Shown: positions 10,001-18,356, numbered from the stretch's first letter. The stretch is DNA of 64,000 nucleotides from Anaerolineales bacterium (GCA_025808555.1 CP075526.1:1974712-2038711), one strand, 5' to 3'. Program-made: numbers and translations. The notes: generated by a model not told the origin, from the letters alone.

Positions 10001-10546
10001 TATATAGATGTACTTGTGCAGGCCAGTATCCAAGTAGCGCAGGATGGCCCACAGCATAACCAGGCCGAACAGGGTCACAAAGATCTCATTGCGCGCGTAG
10101 CGGCTGTAGTACATCACATACGGCGAAATAAGGAAGAAGAACGAAGCCAATAACGCAGCGGTGCGCCCAAGATAGCGGCGGAAGGCCCACCATACAAAGA
10201 AAACCACGGCCACGCCGAACAAGGCTTGCGGAGCGCGGGCGGTGAAGTCATTATCGCCAAACAGGAAATAGCTCAGAGCCAGCATGTGAAACTGGATTGG
10301 CCCGTGGCTGAGGGGGTGATGCTGGTAGCCCTGGCCCTTGAATAGTTGCCACGAGAAATACACATGGGTGGTCTCGTCGTGGCTCATCACGCGCTCGCCC
10401 AACATGTGGAAGCGGGTGACGACCGCTGCGAGTAACAGCAGCGCCACAACGGCGTATTCCCAGGTAAAGCGCCGGTTGCCAAACAGGGGTCGGTCCAGCC
10501 AGCTTTCTTGGGAGGAATTTCGTTCTTTGGCCATAGGTTTCTTCAT
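7064..10546 (-). CDS. Agl23-type membrane glycosyltransferase fused to an NHL beta-propeller
   Basis: Protein of 1160 residues from the ATG at 10546 (MKKPMAKERN). The longer reading frame upstream is not membrane-like and overlaps the preceding gene. Residues about 30-640 carry many TM helices with the GT39/ArnT-like signature MSHDETTHVYFSW and an N-terminal YYSRYARNEIF loop, matching the TIGR03663 'flippase activity-associated protein Agl23' group. These are probably lipid-linked sugar transferases of the envelope. The last 330 residues hold repeated NHL blades (VAPDGTLYVADTGNHRIQRL and variants about 50-60 residues apart), predicted extracytoplasmic. It lies 86 nt downstream of an MFS gene. 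Substrates are unknown. Confidence 0.87.
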   Translation of the reverse strand: MKKPMAKERNSSQESWLDRPLFGNRRFTWEYAVVALLLLAAVVTRFHMLGERVMSHDETTHVYFSWQLFKGQGYQHHPLSHGPIQFHMLALSYFLFGDNDFTARAPQALFGVAVVFFVWWAFRRYLGRTAALLASFFFLISPYVMYYSRYARNEIFVTLFGLVMLWAILRYLDTGLHKYIYIAVAAISLHFTSKETSFIYLAQALIFLGLVFLWRIAPRRWNGDRTRLIFFVTLVLSVLLFLLAIGAQIEASQSGASVISATEVEAPVVATDTAPVEFNSPLSATTIILGGVGALSLVTALVALFLGYGLPRLRQERAFSLMALLFSLTLPHLAAFPIRWLHHDPMAYQDTSNLIFITGVVVVLVLLSAGLGFIINGRVWLISNAVFYAIFVPFYTTIFSNGVGFFSGLVGSLGYWLEQQAVERGNQPGYYYWGVQIPVYEFLAAAGSLLAAVMGLRSLPRLRATEPGQDTENRDLLPHESHRMALVLFAFWAVSALAAYTIAGERMPWLTLHIAIPMLLLAAWAVARLIAGVQWARFTAHNGWLLLGSLALTLVALFNVLGSLWGTQPPFQGNELAQLQATYHFLFFFITLALGAYGIFHYGLMNEWSGKQISKVAALVVFAALAALTLRISLRANFRNYDLATEYLVYAHMAPGPKVAMNQIEEISRRTTDTLDIQVAYDNETSYPFWWYLRNYPNQRYYADQPSRDLRQFPVIIVGDTNYGKIEPIVGQSYYMFEYMRIWWPNQDYFDFTRSSIGYRFTSETGQPVTDMNTGEYLRRVAIRLWEYVGDAQMRQSLWNIWLNSDFTSYLEGKGQNPSLEAWSPGRTMRVYIRKDVAAQIWDYGVQGVTSEDVLADPYEGKGRALAPQFTIGGFGSEPGQFIAPRNAAVAPDGTLYVADTGNHRIQRLAPDGSVLSVWGSFGDVASGNLDGGVFNEPWSVAVSPDGQSVYVADTWNHRLQQFTADGQFVRTWGYFGQDESAGALWGPRDVIVLSDGNVVVTDTGNKRLRMYDAQGNHVADYGEFGFEPGQFDEPVGLAYDAALERVYVADTWNQRVQVLEYRDGRFIPITQWEIAGWYGQSLTNKPYLSVGKGSQVFIADPEAGRVLVYNSDGTLAYFFGGYDQEAANILVAQGAAADPNGGVWVVDSQNATIMWFPEQ

Positions 10547-10632
10547 TTTTGAGGAATCGAGGAAGGTTGCCCAATTGTACGGGCAGGCGCAACATTCGGC
10601 AACTAAGCCGCGCGTAAGTGTCGCTGGCAGTG

Positions 10633-11874
10633 TTAGGGCTGGGCGGGGGCGAAACGTTCTCGCTTGCCCAGGCGCACATGCAGGTAATAGAAGAACAGCA
10701 CCGCAGCCATGCACACCGCGCCGCTGCCGTACCACAGCAGGTTCGGATCGTAATTATCCAGAATGTAGCCCGCCGCGGCCGGGCCGAGGGCGGCGGGCAG
10801 CGCCCACACCAGGCTAAACACGGCCATATAGCGACCGCGCATGGCTTCGGGGGCGAAGTTGGCCGCCAAAGCCGAAGCGGTGGGCACCACCAGCATTTCG
10901 CCGATCGTGATGACGATGATGGCGGCCATGAACAGCCAGTAAGCGGCCACAATGCCGAACAGGCTGAAGCCGATGACGTAGAAGAGGGTGCCCAATGCCA
11001 TCATCAGGAAGGGCGGGCGCAGCTTGATGACGCGCGTCACCCAGAACTGGAACAGAATCACGGTGACGCCGCTGGTGGTCATCAGCAGGCCGAAACCTTG
11101 CGGGTCAATGCTGTGGTGGTCTCTTAGGTAGATCGAGAGCGTGCCGTACATCTGGATGTAGACCATGCCCATGAGAATGGAAGCCAGGATGAAGGCCAAG
11201 TAGGGTAGGTCGCGCAGAACGGTGAAGTAGCCGGCAAAAGTCTTGCTGAACTTCTCGCCTGCCTCGGCCTCATTGGTCTTGGGCTTGGTTTCTGCAATAT
11301 AAATGAAGAACAGCAGCGCAACGATGCAGCTGATGATGGCATCCGCAACGAACAGATAGAAGAAGGAGAAGCCGGCCAGCAAGCCACCGATGCTGGGGCC
11401 TACGATCCAGGTCATGTTGGCGACCACGCGCAGGATGCCAAACCCTTCCTGGCGTTGGCGCTCAGGCAGGATGTCGGCGATCATGGCCTGGTGGGCCGGG
11501 CCGGCCAGCTCGCCAAAGATGCCGCTGATGGCGGCCAGCACATACATCCAGCGCAGCTCGGCCACCAGACCCAGCGAAATCGTCGTGAGCGCGCTGAGCA
11601 CCAATCCGGCGATGATCAGCTTCTTGCGGCCAATGCGGTCGGTCAGCGCGCCGCCCACCATGGAGCCGAGCAGCGAGAAGACTGAGAACGTGCCCAGTAC
11701 CAGACCGGCCTGAGTGGCGCCGATGTTGAAGCGCTGGGTCACGTAGAGCGCGAAGAAGGGGAAGAGCAGCGTGCGGCCAATGCCATCCACAAAGGAAACG
11801 GCCACCACGGGCCAGAAGGCGCGCGGAAACTCGTTGTAGATATTGCGCATGCGTTGAATGGCGTTGGAAAACAT
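10633..11874 (-). CDS. MFS transporter
   Basis: Protein of 413 residues with 12 predicted TM helices. The loop 2-3 signature appears as GGALTDRIGRKKLI and a half-repeat as GRYMAVFSLVWALPAALGPAAAG. This fits the major facilitator superfamily, drug-efflux-like branch (DHA1/MFS_1). A TATACT box lies near 11893 on the minus strand, with a GTGAGG SD before the ATG. It is cotranscribable with the downstream Agl23-NHL gene. The substrate cannot be told. Confidence 0.88.
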   Translation of the reverse strand: MFSNAIQRMRNIYNEFPRAFWPVVAVSFVDGIGRTLLFPFFALYVTQRFNIGATQAGLVLGTFSVFSLLGSMVGGALTDRIGRKKLIIAGLVLSALTTISLGLVAELRWMYVLAAISGIFGELAGPAHQAMIADILPERQRQEGFGILRVVANMTWIVGPSIGGLLAGFSFFYLFVADAIISCIVALLFFIYIAETKPKTNEAEAGEKFSKTFAGYFTVLRDLPYLAFILASILMGMVYIQMYGTLSIYLRDHHSIDPQGFGLLMTTSGVTVILFQFWVTRVIKLRPPFLMMALGTLFYVIGFSLFGIVAAYWLFMAAIIVITIGEMLVVPTASALAANFAPEAMRGRYMAVFSLVWALPAALGPAAAGYILDNYDPNLLWYGSGAVCMAAVLFFYYLHVRLGKRERFAPAQP

Positions 11875-11917
11875 GCAGCCTCACGTAGCTGGCCGCAGTA
11901 TAGCACGAATGTTCTTT

Positions 11918-12985
11918 TTAGGTGGAGCGTCGGCGACCAGAAGCCGGTCGGCGGCCAGAGTTCGACCGGTTTCCAGAATTTGGTCGGCGCCCAGTGCTGG
12001 GTCCGCGGCTGGTACTCGGGCGGCCGCTCGGTTTGCGTCCTGCGCTCGGCCTTGAGCTCGGTCGGCTGGAGCCGGAGCGCCCGCCTGATTTCGGCCGCGA
12101 GCTTTGTTCGGCGTCACCGCGGCGCGGGCGGCCCAGCGCAATTCCAGGTTTGCGCGTCGCGGGCTTGCGGCTGCCCGGGCCTTTGCCGGGCTTGCCGCTG
12201 CGATGGGCTTTCGGCTTGGCGGTCTTGCTGCTGGCAGCTTTTTGCGGGCGCGGTTTGCGGTTCGCTGGCTTCTCGCCGGCCATCAGGTCACGCACTTCAT
12301 TCTCGTTCAGCAGGCGCCATTCACCGGGCTTGAGGTTGCCAACGTATAAATTAGCAATGCGCACACGGATGAGCTTTACCACCGGCAGCGCCAGCTGGCT
12401 GGCGATCTCCCGGATCTGGCGCTTGTGCCCCTCGTGCATGATCACGCGTAGCCAGGCGCCTTTGCCATACATGTGTTCAATACGCACATCGGCCGGGCGG
12501 GTGCGAGTGCCATCCTCCAGCACTACGCCGCGCCGCCAGGTAGCCAGCTGCTCTTCATCTGGCTTGCGCGCCACCAGCACGCGGTATTCCTTCTCCTGCT
12601 CGTAGCGCGGGTGACTGACGCGTTGGGTCAGATCACCATCGTTGGTCAGCAGCATCAGGCCTTCGCTGTCCTTGTCGAGCCGGCCCACCAGGTGCAGCTG
12701 GCCGCCGCCCGGAATGAGATCGGTCACCTTTTGGCGCGGCTCCGGCCCGCCCGTGGTGGAAAGCACGCCGCGCGGTTTGTAGACGGCGTAGTAGACCGGC
12801 GCCGCGGCGGCCGCAATGCGGCGGCCGTCTACCTTGATGGCGTCATGGAGGGCATCGGCCTTGGCGCCGATGGCTGCCACACTGCCGTTCACGGTCACGC
12901 GGCCAGTTTCGATTAACTCCTCGGCGGCGCGGCGTGAGCCGTAGCCGGCGCGGGCTAGGATCTTTTGTAGACGCTCTTCAGCCAT
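11918..12985 (-). CDS. rluB: Pseudouridine synthase, RsuA/RluB family, with long basic tail
   Basis: Protein of 355 residues from ATG 12985. A TACTAT box 6 nt upstream and the classical N-terminus ERLQKILARAGYGSRRAAEELI support this start over the longer open frame. An S4 RNA-binding domain (about 2-60) is followed by the catalytic domain with GRLDKDSEGLMLLTNDGDL, where the Asp after GRL is the nucleophile, then KEYRV and HEGHKRQIRE. RluB members modify 23S rRNA helix 89, but RsuA/RluE cannot be excluded. The last 115 residues are a low-complexity, Arg/Ser/Lys/Pro-rich tail. Confidence 0.9.
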   Translation of the reverse strand: MAEERLQKILARAGYGSRRAAEELIETGRVTVNGSVAAIGAKADALHDAIKVDGRRIAAAAAPVYYAVYKPRGVLSTTGGPEPRQKVTDLIPGGGQLHLVGRLDKDSEGLMLLTNDGDLTQRVSHPRYEQEKEYRVLVARKPDEEQLATWRRGVVLEDGTRTRPADVRIEHMYGKGAWLRVIMHEGHKRQIREIASQLALPVVKLIRVRIANLYVGNLKPGEWRLLNENEVRDLMAGEKPANRKPRPQKAASSKTAKPKAHRSGKPGKGPGSRKPATRKPGIALGRPRRGDAEQSSRPKSGGRSGSSRPSSRPSAGRKPSGRPSTSRGPSTGRRPNSGNRSNSGRRPASGRRRST

Positions 12986-13058
12986 GCGTGAATAGTAATG
13001 GGTATTGTGCAAATTTGGTGAAGAATGTGGTGAGCATAATGCCCGTATACTTAAGCGC

Positions 13059-13832
13059 ATGAGCGAACCCCTGGTATTGATCGAGCACAAGGCTCCCCTG
13101 GCCATCGTGCGCCTGAACCGGCCAGATAAGTTGAATGCGTTGAGCCCAGAGATGCTGCGCGCCCTGGCCGAGGCCATGGAAAGCATGAACGCTGATGAGC
13201 AGGTGCGCGTCATCGTGCTGTATGGCGGTGAACGCGCTTTTGCCGCCGGCGCAGATATCGAGGCCATGGCCAAAGCCGGCCCGGTGGATATTTTTGTGCG
13301 CAATACCCGCGCCTTATGGCAGCGCATCTGGGGTATTGATAAGCCCGTGGTGGCCGCCGTGAGTGGCGTCGCCTTTGGTGGTGGCTGCGAACTGGCCCTG
13401 GGCTGTGACCTCATCGTCGCTGGCCAGACGGCGCGCTTTGCGCAGCCCGAGATCAAGCTGGGCATCATGCCTGGCGCGGGCGGCACGCAGCGTTTGACGC
13501 GCGCCATCGGCCCGGCGCGGGCGATGGAGATGGTGCTGACTGGCGAGCCACTAGGAGCCGAGGCAGCCTTACAGGCTGGGCTGGTGAACCGCGTGGTGCC
13601 GGACGAGCAGGTGCTGGATGCGGCAATCGAGCTGGCAGCGGTGGTAGCCGAGCGCCCGGCGGTAGCCGTGCGCCTGGCCCGCCAGGCGCTGCGCTACGGC
13701 CTGGAGCGTACGCTGCAGGAGGGCATGGAGCTGGAGCGGCGCAACTATCTGATGGCCTACGACACGCAGGATCAAAAAGAGGGCATGGCTGCGTTTTTAG
13801 AGAAACGCAAGCCGGAGTTCAAAGGTAAGTAA
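13059..13832 (+). CDS. Enoyl-CoA hydratase/isomerase family protein
   Basis: Protein of 257 residues from ATG 13059. TATACT (13046-13051) sits 7 nt upstream, so the open extension back to 13005 is untranslated or upstream of the transcript. Crotonase-fold markers are LNRPDKLNALS, GGERAFAAGADIEAMA (oxyanion hole), AVSGVAFGGGCELALGCDLIVA and the GIMPGAGGTQRL segment with the catalytic Glu region. It hydrates trans-2-enoyl-CoA in beta-oxidation or phenylacetate lower-pathway steps (PaaF-like). It is first of an operon with the dehydrogenase 13 nt downstream, so the two probably catalyse consecutive steps. Confidence 0.92.
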   Translation: MSEPLVLIEHKAPLAIVRLNRPDKLNALSPEMLRALAEAMESMNADEQVRVIVLYGGERAFAAGADIEAMAKAGPVDIFVRNTRALWQRIWGIDKPVVAAVSGVAFGGGCELALGCDLIVAGQTARFAQPEIKLGIMPGAGGTQRLTRAIGPARAMEMVLTGEPLGAEAALQAGLVNRVVPDEQVLDAAIELAAVVAERPAVAVRLARQALRYGLERTLQEGMELERRNYLMAYDTQDQKEGMAAFLEKRKPEFKGK

Positions 13833-13845
13833 GCAATATTTATAG

Positions 13846-15384
13846 ATGGAGATTGACTTGACTTCCAGTTCCAAGCTACCTGTCATTGGCGTGATTGGCG
13901 CCGGCACCATGGGATCGGGCATCGCCCTGGTGGCGTTGTCGGCTGGCGCACAGGTGATCTTGCAAGATACCTATGCGCCCATGCTGGATAAGGCGGATGC
14001 GTACATCAAGAAGTTCCTTGATAAGAAGGACCAGATCGCGCTCTACGCCAACCTCACCCTGACCGAAAGCCTTGACGCGTTTCGCCGCGCCGAAGTGGTG
14101 ATCGAAGCCGCGCCGGAACGCCTGGAGCTCAAACAGCAGATCTTTGCCAAGCTAGACGAGGTGTGCTCGCCGAGTACCATCTTGGCGAGCAACACCAGTA
14201 CGCTGTCGGTGACCGCCGTGGCGGCAACCACCCAAAATCCGGCCCGCGTGGCGGGTATGCACTTCTTCAACCCCGCGCCGGTGTTGCCGCTGGTGGAGGT
14301 GGTGCGGGCGGCGCAAAGTAGCTCGGCCACCGTGGATGCACTCGTGGCGCTGGCTGAAGCGCTGGGCAAGACGCCGGTGGTCACCGGCGACACGCCAGGC
14401 TTCATCGTCAATCGGGTGGCGCGGCCGTTTTACGGAGAAGCGCTGCGCCTGCTGGGCGAGGGCGTAACGTCGTTCGAGGTGATTGACCATATTGTGGAAG
14501 CAGGCGGGGGCTTCAAGATGGGGCCATTCAAGTTGATGGACCTGATCGGGATAGACATCAACGCCGGGGCCATGCGCTCGATGTATGAGCAGACGTACGG
14601 TGAGCCGCGCTACCGCCCGCACTGGATCCAGATGCAGAAGCTGGCCGCCGGTGAGCTGGGCCGCAAGACCGGCAAAGGCTTTTACGAGTACAAAAATGAA
14701 GACGTTGCCGCCCCGCCGCACCAACCGCAGGCTGGGCCTGGCGAGGGCGGCCTGCTGATTTCATCCGGCAGCTTTGCGCCTGGCCTGGCTGAGTTAGCCG
14801 TGACGGCTGGCTTCACCATGAGTCACGAGCTAAGCGGCCAGCCCGCCGCCGCTTTTGTGGCCGCGGGCCGCAGTGAGAACGCCGCCGCCATCGTGGCGGC
14901 CTGGGACGTGGCGCTGGAGCCAGGCGTGCCGCTGTTGGTACAGGGTGCCGACCTCGCGCTGAGCGAAGTGCGCAGCTGGGTGCAGAATCCTGAAAGAGTC
15001 GCTGTGTTCGATGGCTTGTTCCTGGCTGACAGCATGCTGGTCACAGTAAGCGGCCCGGAGGCGCTGCGGTCGCAGGTGGATGCGCTGTTCGCCAGCCTGG
15101 GCCGCGAGGTAGCCTGGGTGGGCGAGAGCCCAGCGCTGGTGCTGCCGCGCATCGTGTGCCAGCTGATCAACGAAGCCAGCTTCGCCGTGCTGGAAGGCGT
15201 GGGCGATGCAGACACGATCGATCTGGCGATGAAGCTGGGCGTGAACTATCCGCGCGGGTTAGTGGAGTGGGGCGCGCAGTTGGGCTGGGGGCGTGTGCTG
15301 GCCGTGCTGGACCATCTCTATGCCGAGCACCATGAGGAGCGCTACCGCGCTTCAGTATTGCTGCGGCGCTGGGCGAGGGCGTAG
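13846..15384 (+). CDS. 3-hydroxyacyl-CoA dehydrogenase (PaaH/FadB-like)
   Basis: Protein of 512 residues. The NAD-binding Rossmann motif is VIGVIGAGTMGSGIALVAL. The catalytic segment has GMHFFNPAPVLPLVEVV with the catalytic His, then TPGFIVNRVARPFYGEAL, GPFKLMDLIGID and RKTGKGFYEY. The extra 200-residue C-terminal part repeats a 3HCDH C-terminal domain (NEASFAVLEGVGDADTIDLAMKLG). This is the architecture of PaaH-type and some butyryl-pathway enzymes of about 500 residues. It oxidises 3-hydroxyacyl-CoA with NAD, the step after the hydratase encoded immediately upstream. Confidence 0.93.
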   Translation: MEIDLTSSSKLPVIGVIGAGTMGSGIALVALSAGAQVILQDTYAPMLDKADAYIKKFLDKKDQIALYANLTLTESLDAFRRAEVVIEAAPERLELKQQIFAKLDEVCSPSTILASNTSTLSVTAVAATTQNPARVAGMHFFNPAPVLPLVEVVRAAQSSSATVDALVALAEALGKTPVVTGDTPGFIVNRVARPFYGEALRLLGEGVTSFEVIDHIVEAGGGFKMGPFKLMDLIGIDINAGAMRSMYEQTYGEPRYRPHWIQMQKLAAGELGRKTGKGFYEYKNEDVAAPPHQPQAGPGEGGLLISSGSFAPGLAELAVTAGFTMSHELSGQPAAAFVAAGRSENAAAIVAAWDVALEPGVPLLVQGADLALSEVRSWVQNPERVAVFDGLFLADSMLVTVSGPEALRSQVDALFASLGREVAWVGESPALVLPRIVCQLINEASFAVLEGVGDADTIDLAMKLGVNYPRGLVEWGAQLGWGRVLAVLDHLYAEHHEERYRASVLLRRWARA

Positions 15385-15389
15385 CAAGT

Positions 15390-15998
15390 ATGTCAATTTA
15401 CTCACTCGCCAGCTTGGAGGAAAGATCAAAGAGACGACTCGAACTGGATCAGGCACATATAGCGCCACTTACTGACTATGTCTTGACCCTTCGGTCAACG
15501 TATGGCTTGGGGGACGAGATCCCTTTCTTTGATCCTCGAGATGGTGGAGTTGATGCAAGGGTTCTTTTTCTACTTGAAGCACCTGGTGGCAAAGCAGTCG
15601 CCTCAGGCTTTATCTCTCGTGATAATCCAGACCCATCGGCTCGGAATGTTAGTCTAATTTCAGACGAGGCAGGTCTTCTTCGCATGCAGACGGTTGCATG
15701 GAACATTGTCCCTTGGTATGTAGGTTCAGGGTCTCGTATCAGGCCAGTGAATCAAATGGATATAGATTCTGCAATTCAAGCCTTGGGCCGATTGCCTTCG
15801 TTGCTTCCAGAGCTCAAAGTAGTTCTTCTCGTTGGAGCCAAGGCCCAAAAGGCAAAGCAAGTTGTCAGCGATCTGTTTAGTGTGCCAACCTTGAGTTGTC
15901 CGCACCCAAGTCAACGCGTGTTTAATGTGTGGCCAGATAAACGCAACAAGGTCAGAGAGATTTTTGCTGAGGCCGCAAAACTTGCCACTACTGGATAG
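15390..15998 (+). CDS. Uracil-DNA glycosylase-like protein
   Basis: Protein of 202 residues. VLFLLEAPGG followed by an N-D-P-S-A-R-N stretch, then AWNIVPWYVG, VVLLVGAKAQ and CPHPSQRVFN follow the order of motifs in the uracil-DNA glycosylase superfamily: motif 1 with the acidic residue, an Asn-containing pocket and a C-terminal HPS. It starts 5 nt after the dehydrogenase stop but differs from its neighbours. It is clearly AT-richer with more varied codons, suggesting recent acquisition. The enzymatic activity is unproven, and it could be a non-catalytic or defence-associated member. Confidence 0.7.
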   Translation: MSIYSLASLEERSKRRLELDQAHIAPLTDYVLTLRSTYGLGDEIPFFDPRDGGVDARVLFLLEAPGGKAVASGFISRDNPDPSARNVSLISDEAGLLRMQTVAWNIVPWYVGSGSRIRPVNQMDIDSAIQALGRLPSLLPELKVVLLVGAKAQKAKQVVSDLFSVPTLSCPHPSQRVFNVWPDKRNKVREIFAEAAKLATTG

Positions 15999-16013
15999 CA
16001 AAAGACGCCATTA

Positions 16014-17201
16014 TTAAGTAAAGGCAGGGGGTGAGGGTACCAACGCCTTCCGCCGCGCCAGGATCACCACCGCGGTCAGCAGCATAATCCCCAACCCCAG
16101 CCAGTTCATCAGGTCCCAGCCCGCGCCGTGCAGCAGAGAACCGGCTGAGAACGAAGACAACGCCTGCACGGCGAAGATGGTGAAGTCATTGCTGGCCTGC
16201 GTCTTGAAACGCTCCGAGGCGCGGTAGGTGGAGGTGAGCAGCACCGTGCCGCCGACGAACAGCAGGTTCCAGCCCAGGCCCAGCAGCACCAGCGCGGTCC
16301 AGTATCCGGGCAGTTCCACGCTGAGCAGGCCGGCCACATTGCAGAACAGCATCAGCAGCACGCCAGCCAGCATGATGCGCAGCGTGCCAAACTTCTCAAT
16401 AAGAAAACCACTGAAAAGCGAAGGCAAGTACATGGCGATGATATGGCTTTGGATCACGAAGGCTGTGTCATCCAGGCTGAAGCCGTGCCCGTGCATGTGC
16501 AGCGGCGTGGCGGTCATGATGAAGACCATCAGCCCATAGCTCGCCACGCCCGCCAATACCGCTACCTGGTAGGCTGGCTGGCGCACAATTTCGCCCAACG
16601 GGCGCTCTGGCTGCTTGGCCGCAGTGCCCTCGTAGGTTTGCGGGATTGTGTTGCGATACAGCAGCACAATCAGCAGGCCGAGCACATACAGGGCGGCCAG
16701 CGCCGCGAACGAGCCTGCGTACAGCACCGGCAGCGCATCCTGCGCACGCTTGGCGATCTCGGGGCCAAGGAAGCCCGCCAGGATGCCGCCCAGCAGCACC
16801 AGCGAGACGGCCCGGCCGGACAGCTCAGCGGGGACGCTCTCAGTGGCAGCGAAGCGGTATTGCAGCACAAAGGCGCTGTGCTGGCCCATCAAGAAGGTGG
16901 CCGCACACAGCAGCACAAAGTCTGCCCGGCTCACCGCCAGCGCGGCCAGGGCGGCGCCCAGCATGGCAACGACCAGTGAGAGCAGGAAGCCTGCCTTGCG
17001 GCCAATGCGGCGCATCAGCAGCGCAGCCGGGATGCTGAACAGAGCGGTGCTGACCACTCCCAGCGAGCTGGGCAGCGTGGCCAGCTGCGGCGAAGGCGCA
17101 ATGCCTTCACCGATGATGCCGCTCAGCAGCACAACAATGGAACCGCCGCACATGCCAATGGCCTGCAGCAACGCGAGCACATACACATTTCTTGAACGCA
17201 T
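16014..17201 (-). CDS. MFS transporter
   Basis: Protein of 395 residues with 12 hydrophobic segments. ALLMRRIGRKAGFLLSL marks the conserved loop 2-3, and FLIEKFGTLRIMLAG its second-half counterpart. It is a polytopic inner-membrane secondary transporter of unknown substrate. A TATAAT (minus strand, about 17226-17231) precedes an AGTAAAGGAT SD and the ATG. It converges with the glycosylase-like gene, with 15 nt between stops. Confidence 0.87.
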   Translation of the reverse strand: MRSRNVYVLALLQAIGMCGGSIVVLLSGIIGEGIAPSPQLATLPSSLGVVSTALFSIPAALLMRRIGRKAGFLLSLVVAMLGAALAALAVSRADFVLLCAATFLMGQHSAFVLQYRFAATESVPAELSGRAVSLVLLGGILAGFLGPEIAKRAQDALPVLYAGSFAALAALYVLGLLIVLLYRNTIPQTYEGTAAKQPERPLGEIVRQPAYQVAVLAGVASYGLMVFIMTATPLHMHGHGFSLDDTAFVIQSHIIAMYLPSLFSGFLIEKFGTLRIMLAGVLLMLFCNVAGLLSVELPGYWTALVLLGLGWNLLFVGGTVLLTSTYRASERFKTQASNDFTIFAVQALSSFSAGSLLHGAGWDLMNWLGLGIMLLTAVVILARRKALVPSPPAFT

Positions 17202-17251
17202 AGGTATCCTTTACTTGGAAGGCCAATTATAGGCTTGCAATCCGTTAGCAG

Positions 17252-17279
17252 CAAAAAGCCGCCAGAATGGCGGCTTTTG
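17252..17279 (-). terminator. Rho-independent terminator
   Basis: AAAAGCCGCC/GGCGGCTTTT stem with an AGAAT loop, 25 nt past the stop of the ClbS/DfsB-like gene. On the minus strand it is followed by a T-rich tract. Confidence 0.8.
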
Positions 17280-17303
17280 TTGGGAAGCCAGATAGATCGT
17301 GTA

Positions 17304-17798
17304 CTAACCTATCAGCGTTTTCATCCAGCCCATATGCTCGTCGTAATGTTCGAACGTATTGCCCACAATGTATTCAAAGATCGGCGTAGTGGATTTGCTC
17401 GTGGGCTGATAGTGGCTGTAAGGTAGCTGCAGCTCTTCCTCGGTCATGGCTTCGGTGCGGGCCACAAGCTCGTTATGCTTCTCCTCAACGGCTTTGCGCA
17501 CTTCAGCCAGCGGGAGATCCTTGTAGCGTTGCTGCAGGATACCGTTGACCACATCGTAGGTCTCGGATAGGGTCACCCAGTCCTCGCGGCTGATCTCCAT
17601 GTAATCGCGGCGCGGTTTGCCGTTGAGCACCGCCACCATGCTGCCCGCCCACACAGAGAGGTGCATCAGGTGATCCTTAGCGGTCCAGCCGGCGGCATCC
17701 GTGGGGCTGGTCAGTTGTTCCTCGCTGTGCTCGCTGATAAATGTTTGCAGGCGATCCCAGCCTTCCTGCATTCCTTGCAGCAATTGTTGCTTGGTCAT
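17304..17798 (-). CDS. ClbS/DfsB-like four-helix bundle protein (DinB superfamily)
   Basis: About 164 residues if started at MTKQQLLQGMQ (17798). A longer start at 17816 adds MTADET. GWTAKDHLMHLSVWAGSMV and FEYIVGNTFEHYDEHMGW are typical of the DUF1706 ClbS/DfsB branch, whose members include colibactin self-protection proteins and general stress proteins. The His residues could bind a metal as in DinB. It lies 22 nt downstream of the small DUF3592 gene with which it may be cotranscribed. The actual substrate is unknown. Confidence 0.8.
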   Translation of the reverse strand: MTKQQLLQGMQEGWDRLQTFISEHSEEQLTSPTDAAGWTAKDHLMHLSVWAGSMVAVLNGKPRRDYMEISREDWVTLSETYDVVNGILQQRYKDLPLAEVRKAVEEKHNELVARTEAMTEEELQLPYSHYQPTSKSTTPIFEYIVGNTFEHYDEHMGWMKTLIG

Positions 17799-17828
17799 TG
17801 TCTCGTCTGCGGTCACTACATCTCCTCG

Positions 17829-18281
17829 TTAGTCTGAATCTTCAAAGATCGGCCGGCCGCTACGCATCTTGGCGATGGCAACCCAATTCAGGATCACAAA
17901 GAGCAATACATCCACCGGAGCCAGGATGGCAGGTACCAGCCACAACTCGTAGAACGAATTGATCGAAGCGTCGTCAGGGTCTTGCGGATTGTAAAGCACT
18001 TCTACTTGCTGGCCGATGCGGTAAGCTGGTGGGCTGCTGGCGTTGCCGCTCTCGAAGCGTACGGGGCGTCCGTTGGCGCTGAACTCGACGATGGGCGAAT
18101 AGACACAGCAACCGCCGTCGCCGTCGCTTGACTCCTCCATTTCAACAACATGCCCGATGGTGCTCTCGCCTTGAGTGGTAAGCCGCACGCCGCGCCAGCC
18201 AAACCATAGGGTGAGCGCCACCATGAGGGCAATGAATACATTGACCAGCAGCAAGACCCCAAGATTGCGAAGAGTGTTCAT
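17829..18281 (-). CDS. DUF3592 family membrane protein
   Basis: Protein of 150 residues from ATG 18281, which has AAGGAAGG upstream. The earlier in-frame start covers promoter sequence. One TM helix lies at about 8-28 and another at about 120-142. Between them is an extracytoplasmic beta-rich domain with GHVVEMEESSDG, VYSPIVEFSANGRPV and YRIGQQVEVLYNPQDP, the hallmark of DUF3592. Two adjacent cysteines (GGCC) precede the VYSP strand. The function is unknown. It is divergent from the enoyl-CoA hydratase gene at 18357. Confidence 0.82.
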   Translation of the reverse strand: MNTLRNLGVLLLVNVFIALMVALTLWFGWRGVRLTTQGESTIGHVVEMEESSDGDGGCCVYSPIVEFSANGRPVRFESGNASSPPAYRIGQQVEVLYNPQDPDDASINSFYELWLVPAILAPVDVLLFVILNWVAIAKMRSGRPIFEDSD

Positions 18282-18356
18282 GAAGCCTTCCTTGTAAACG
18301 TTGATTGTATAGTGAAACGGGTTGGCGTGTACAATCATTACTGATTGGAGCCCGCT

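Noticed and set aside
10546-10735. N-terminal 63-residue extension of the Agl23-NHL gene
   Set aside because: It overlaps the MFS gene, has no SD and is not hydrophobic; the promoter-like TACAAT lies inside it.
12986-13507. Long N-terminal extension of the rluB frame
   Set aside because: It is antisense to the enoyl-CoA hydratase gene and lacks a signal; the S4 domain starts at 12985.
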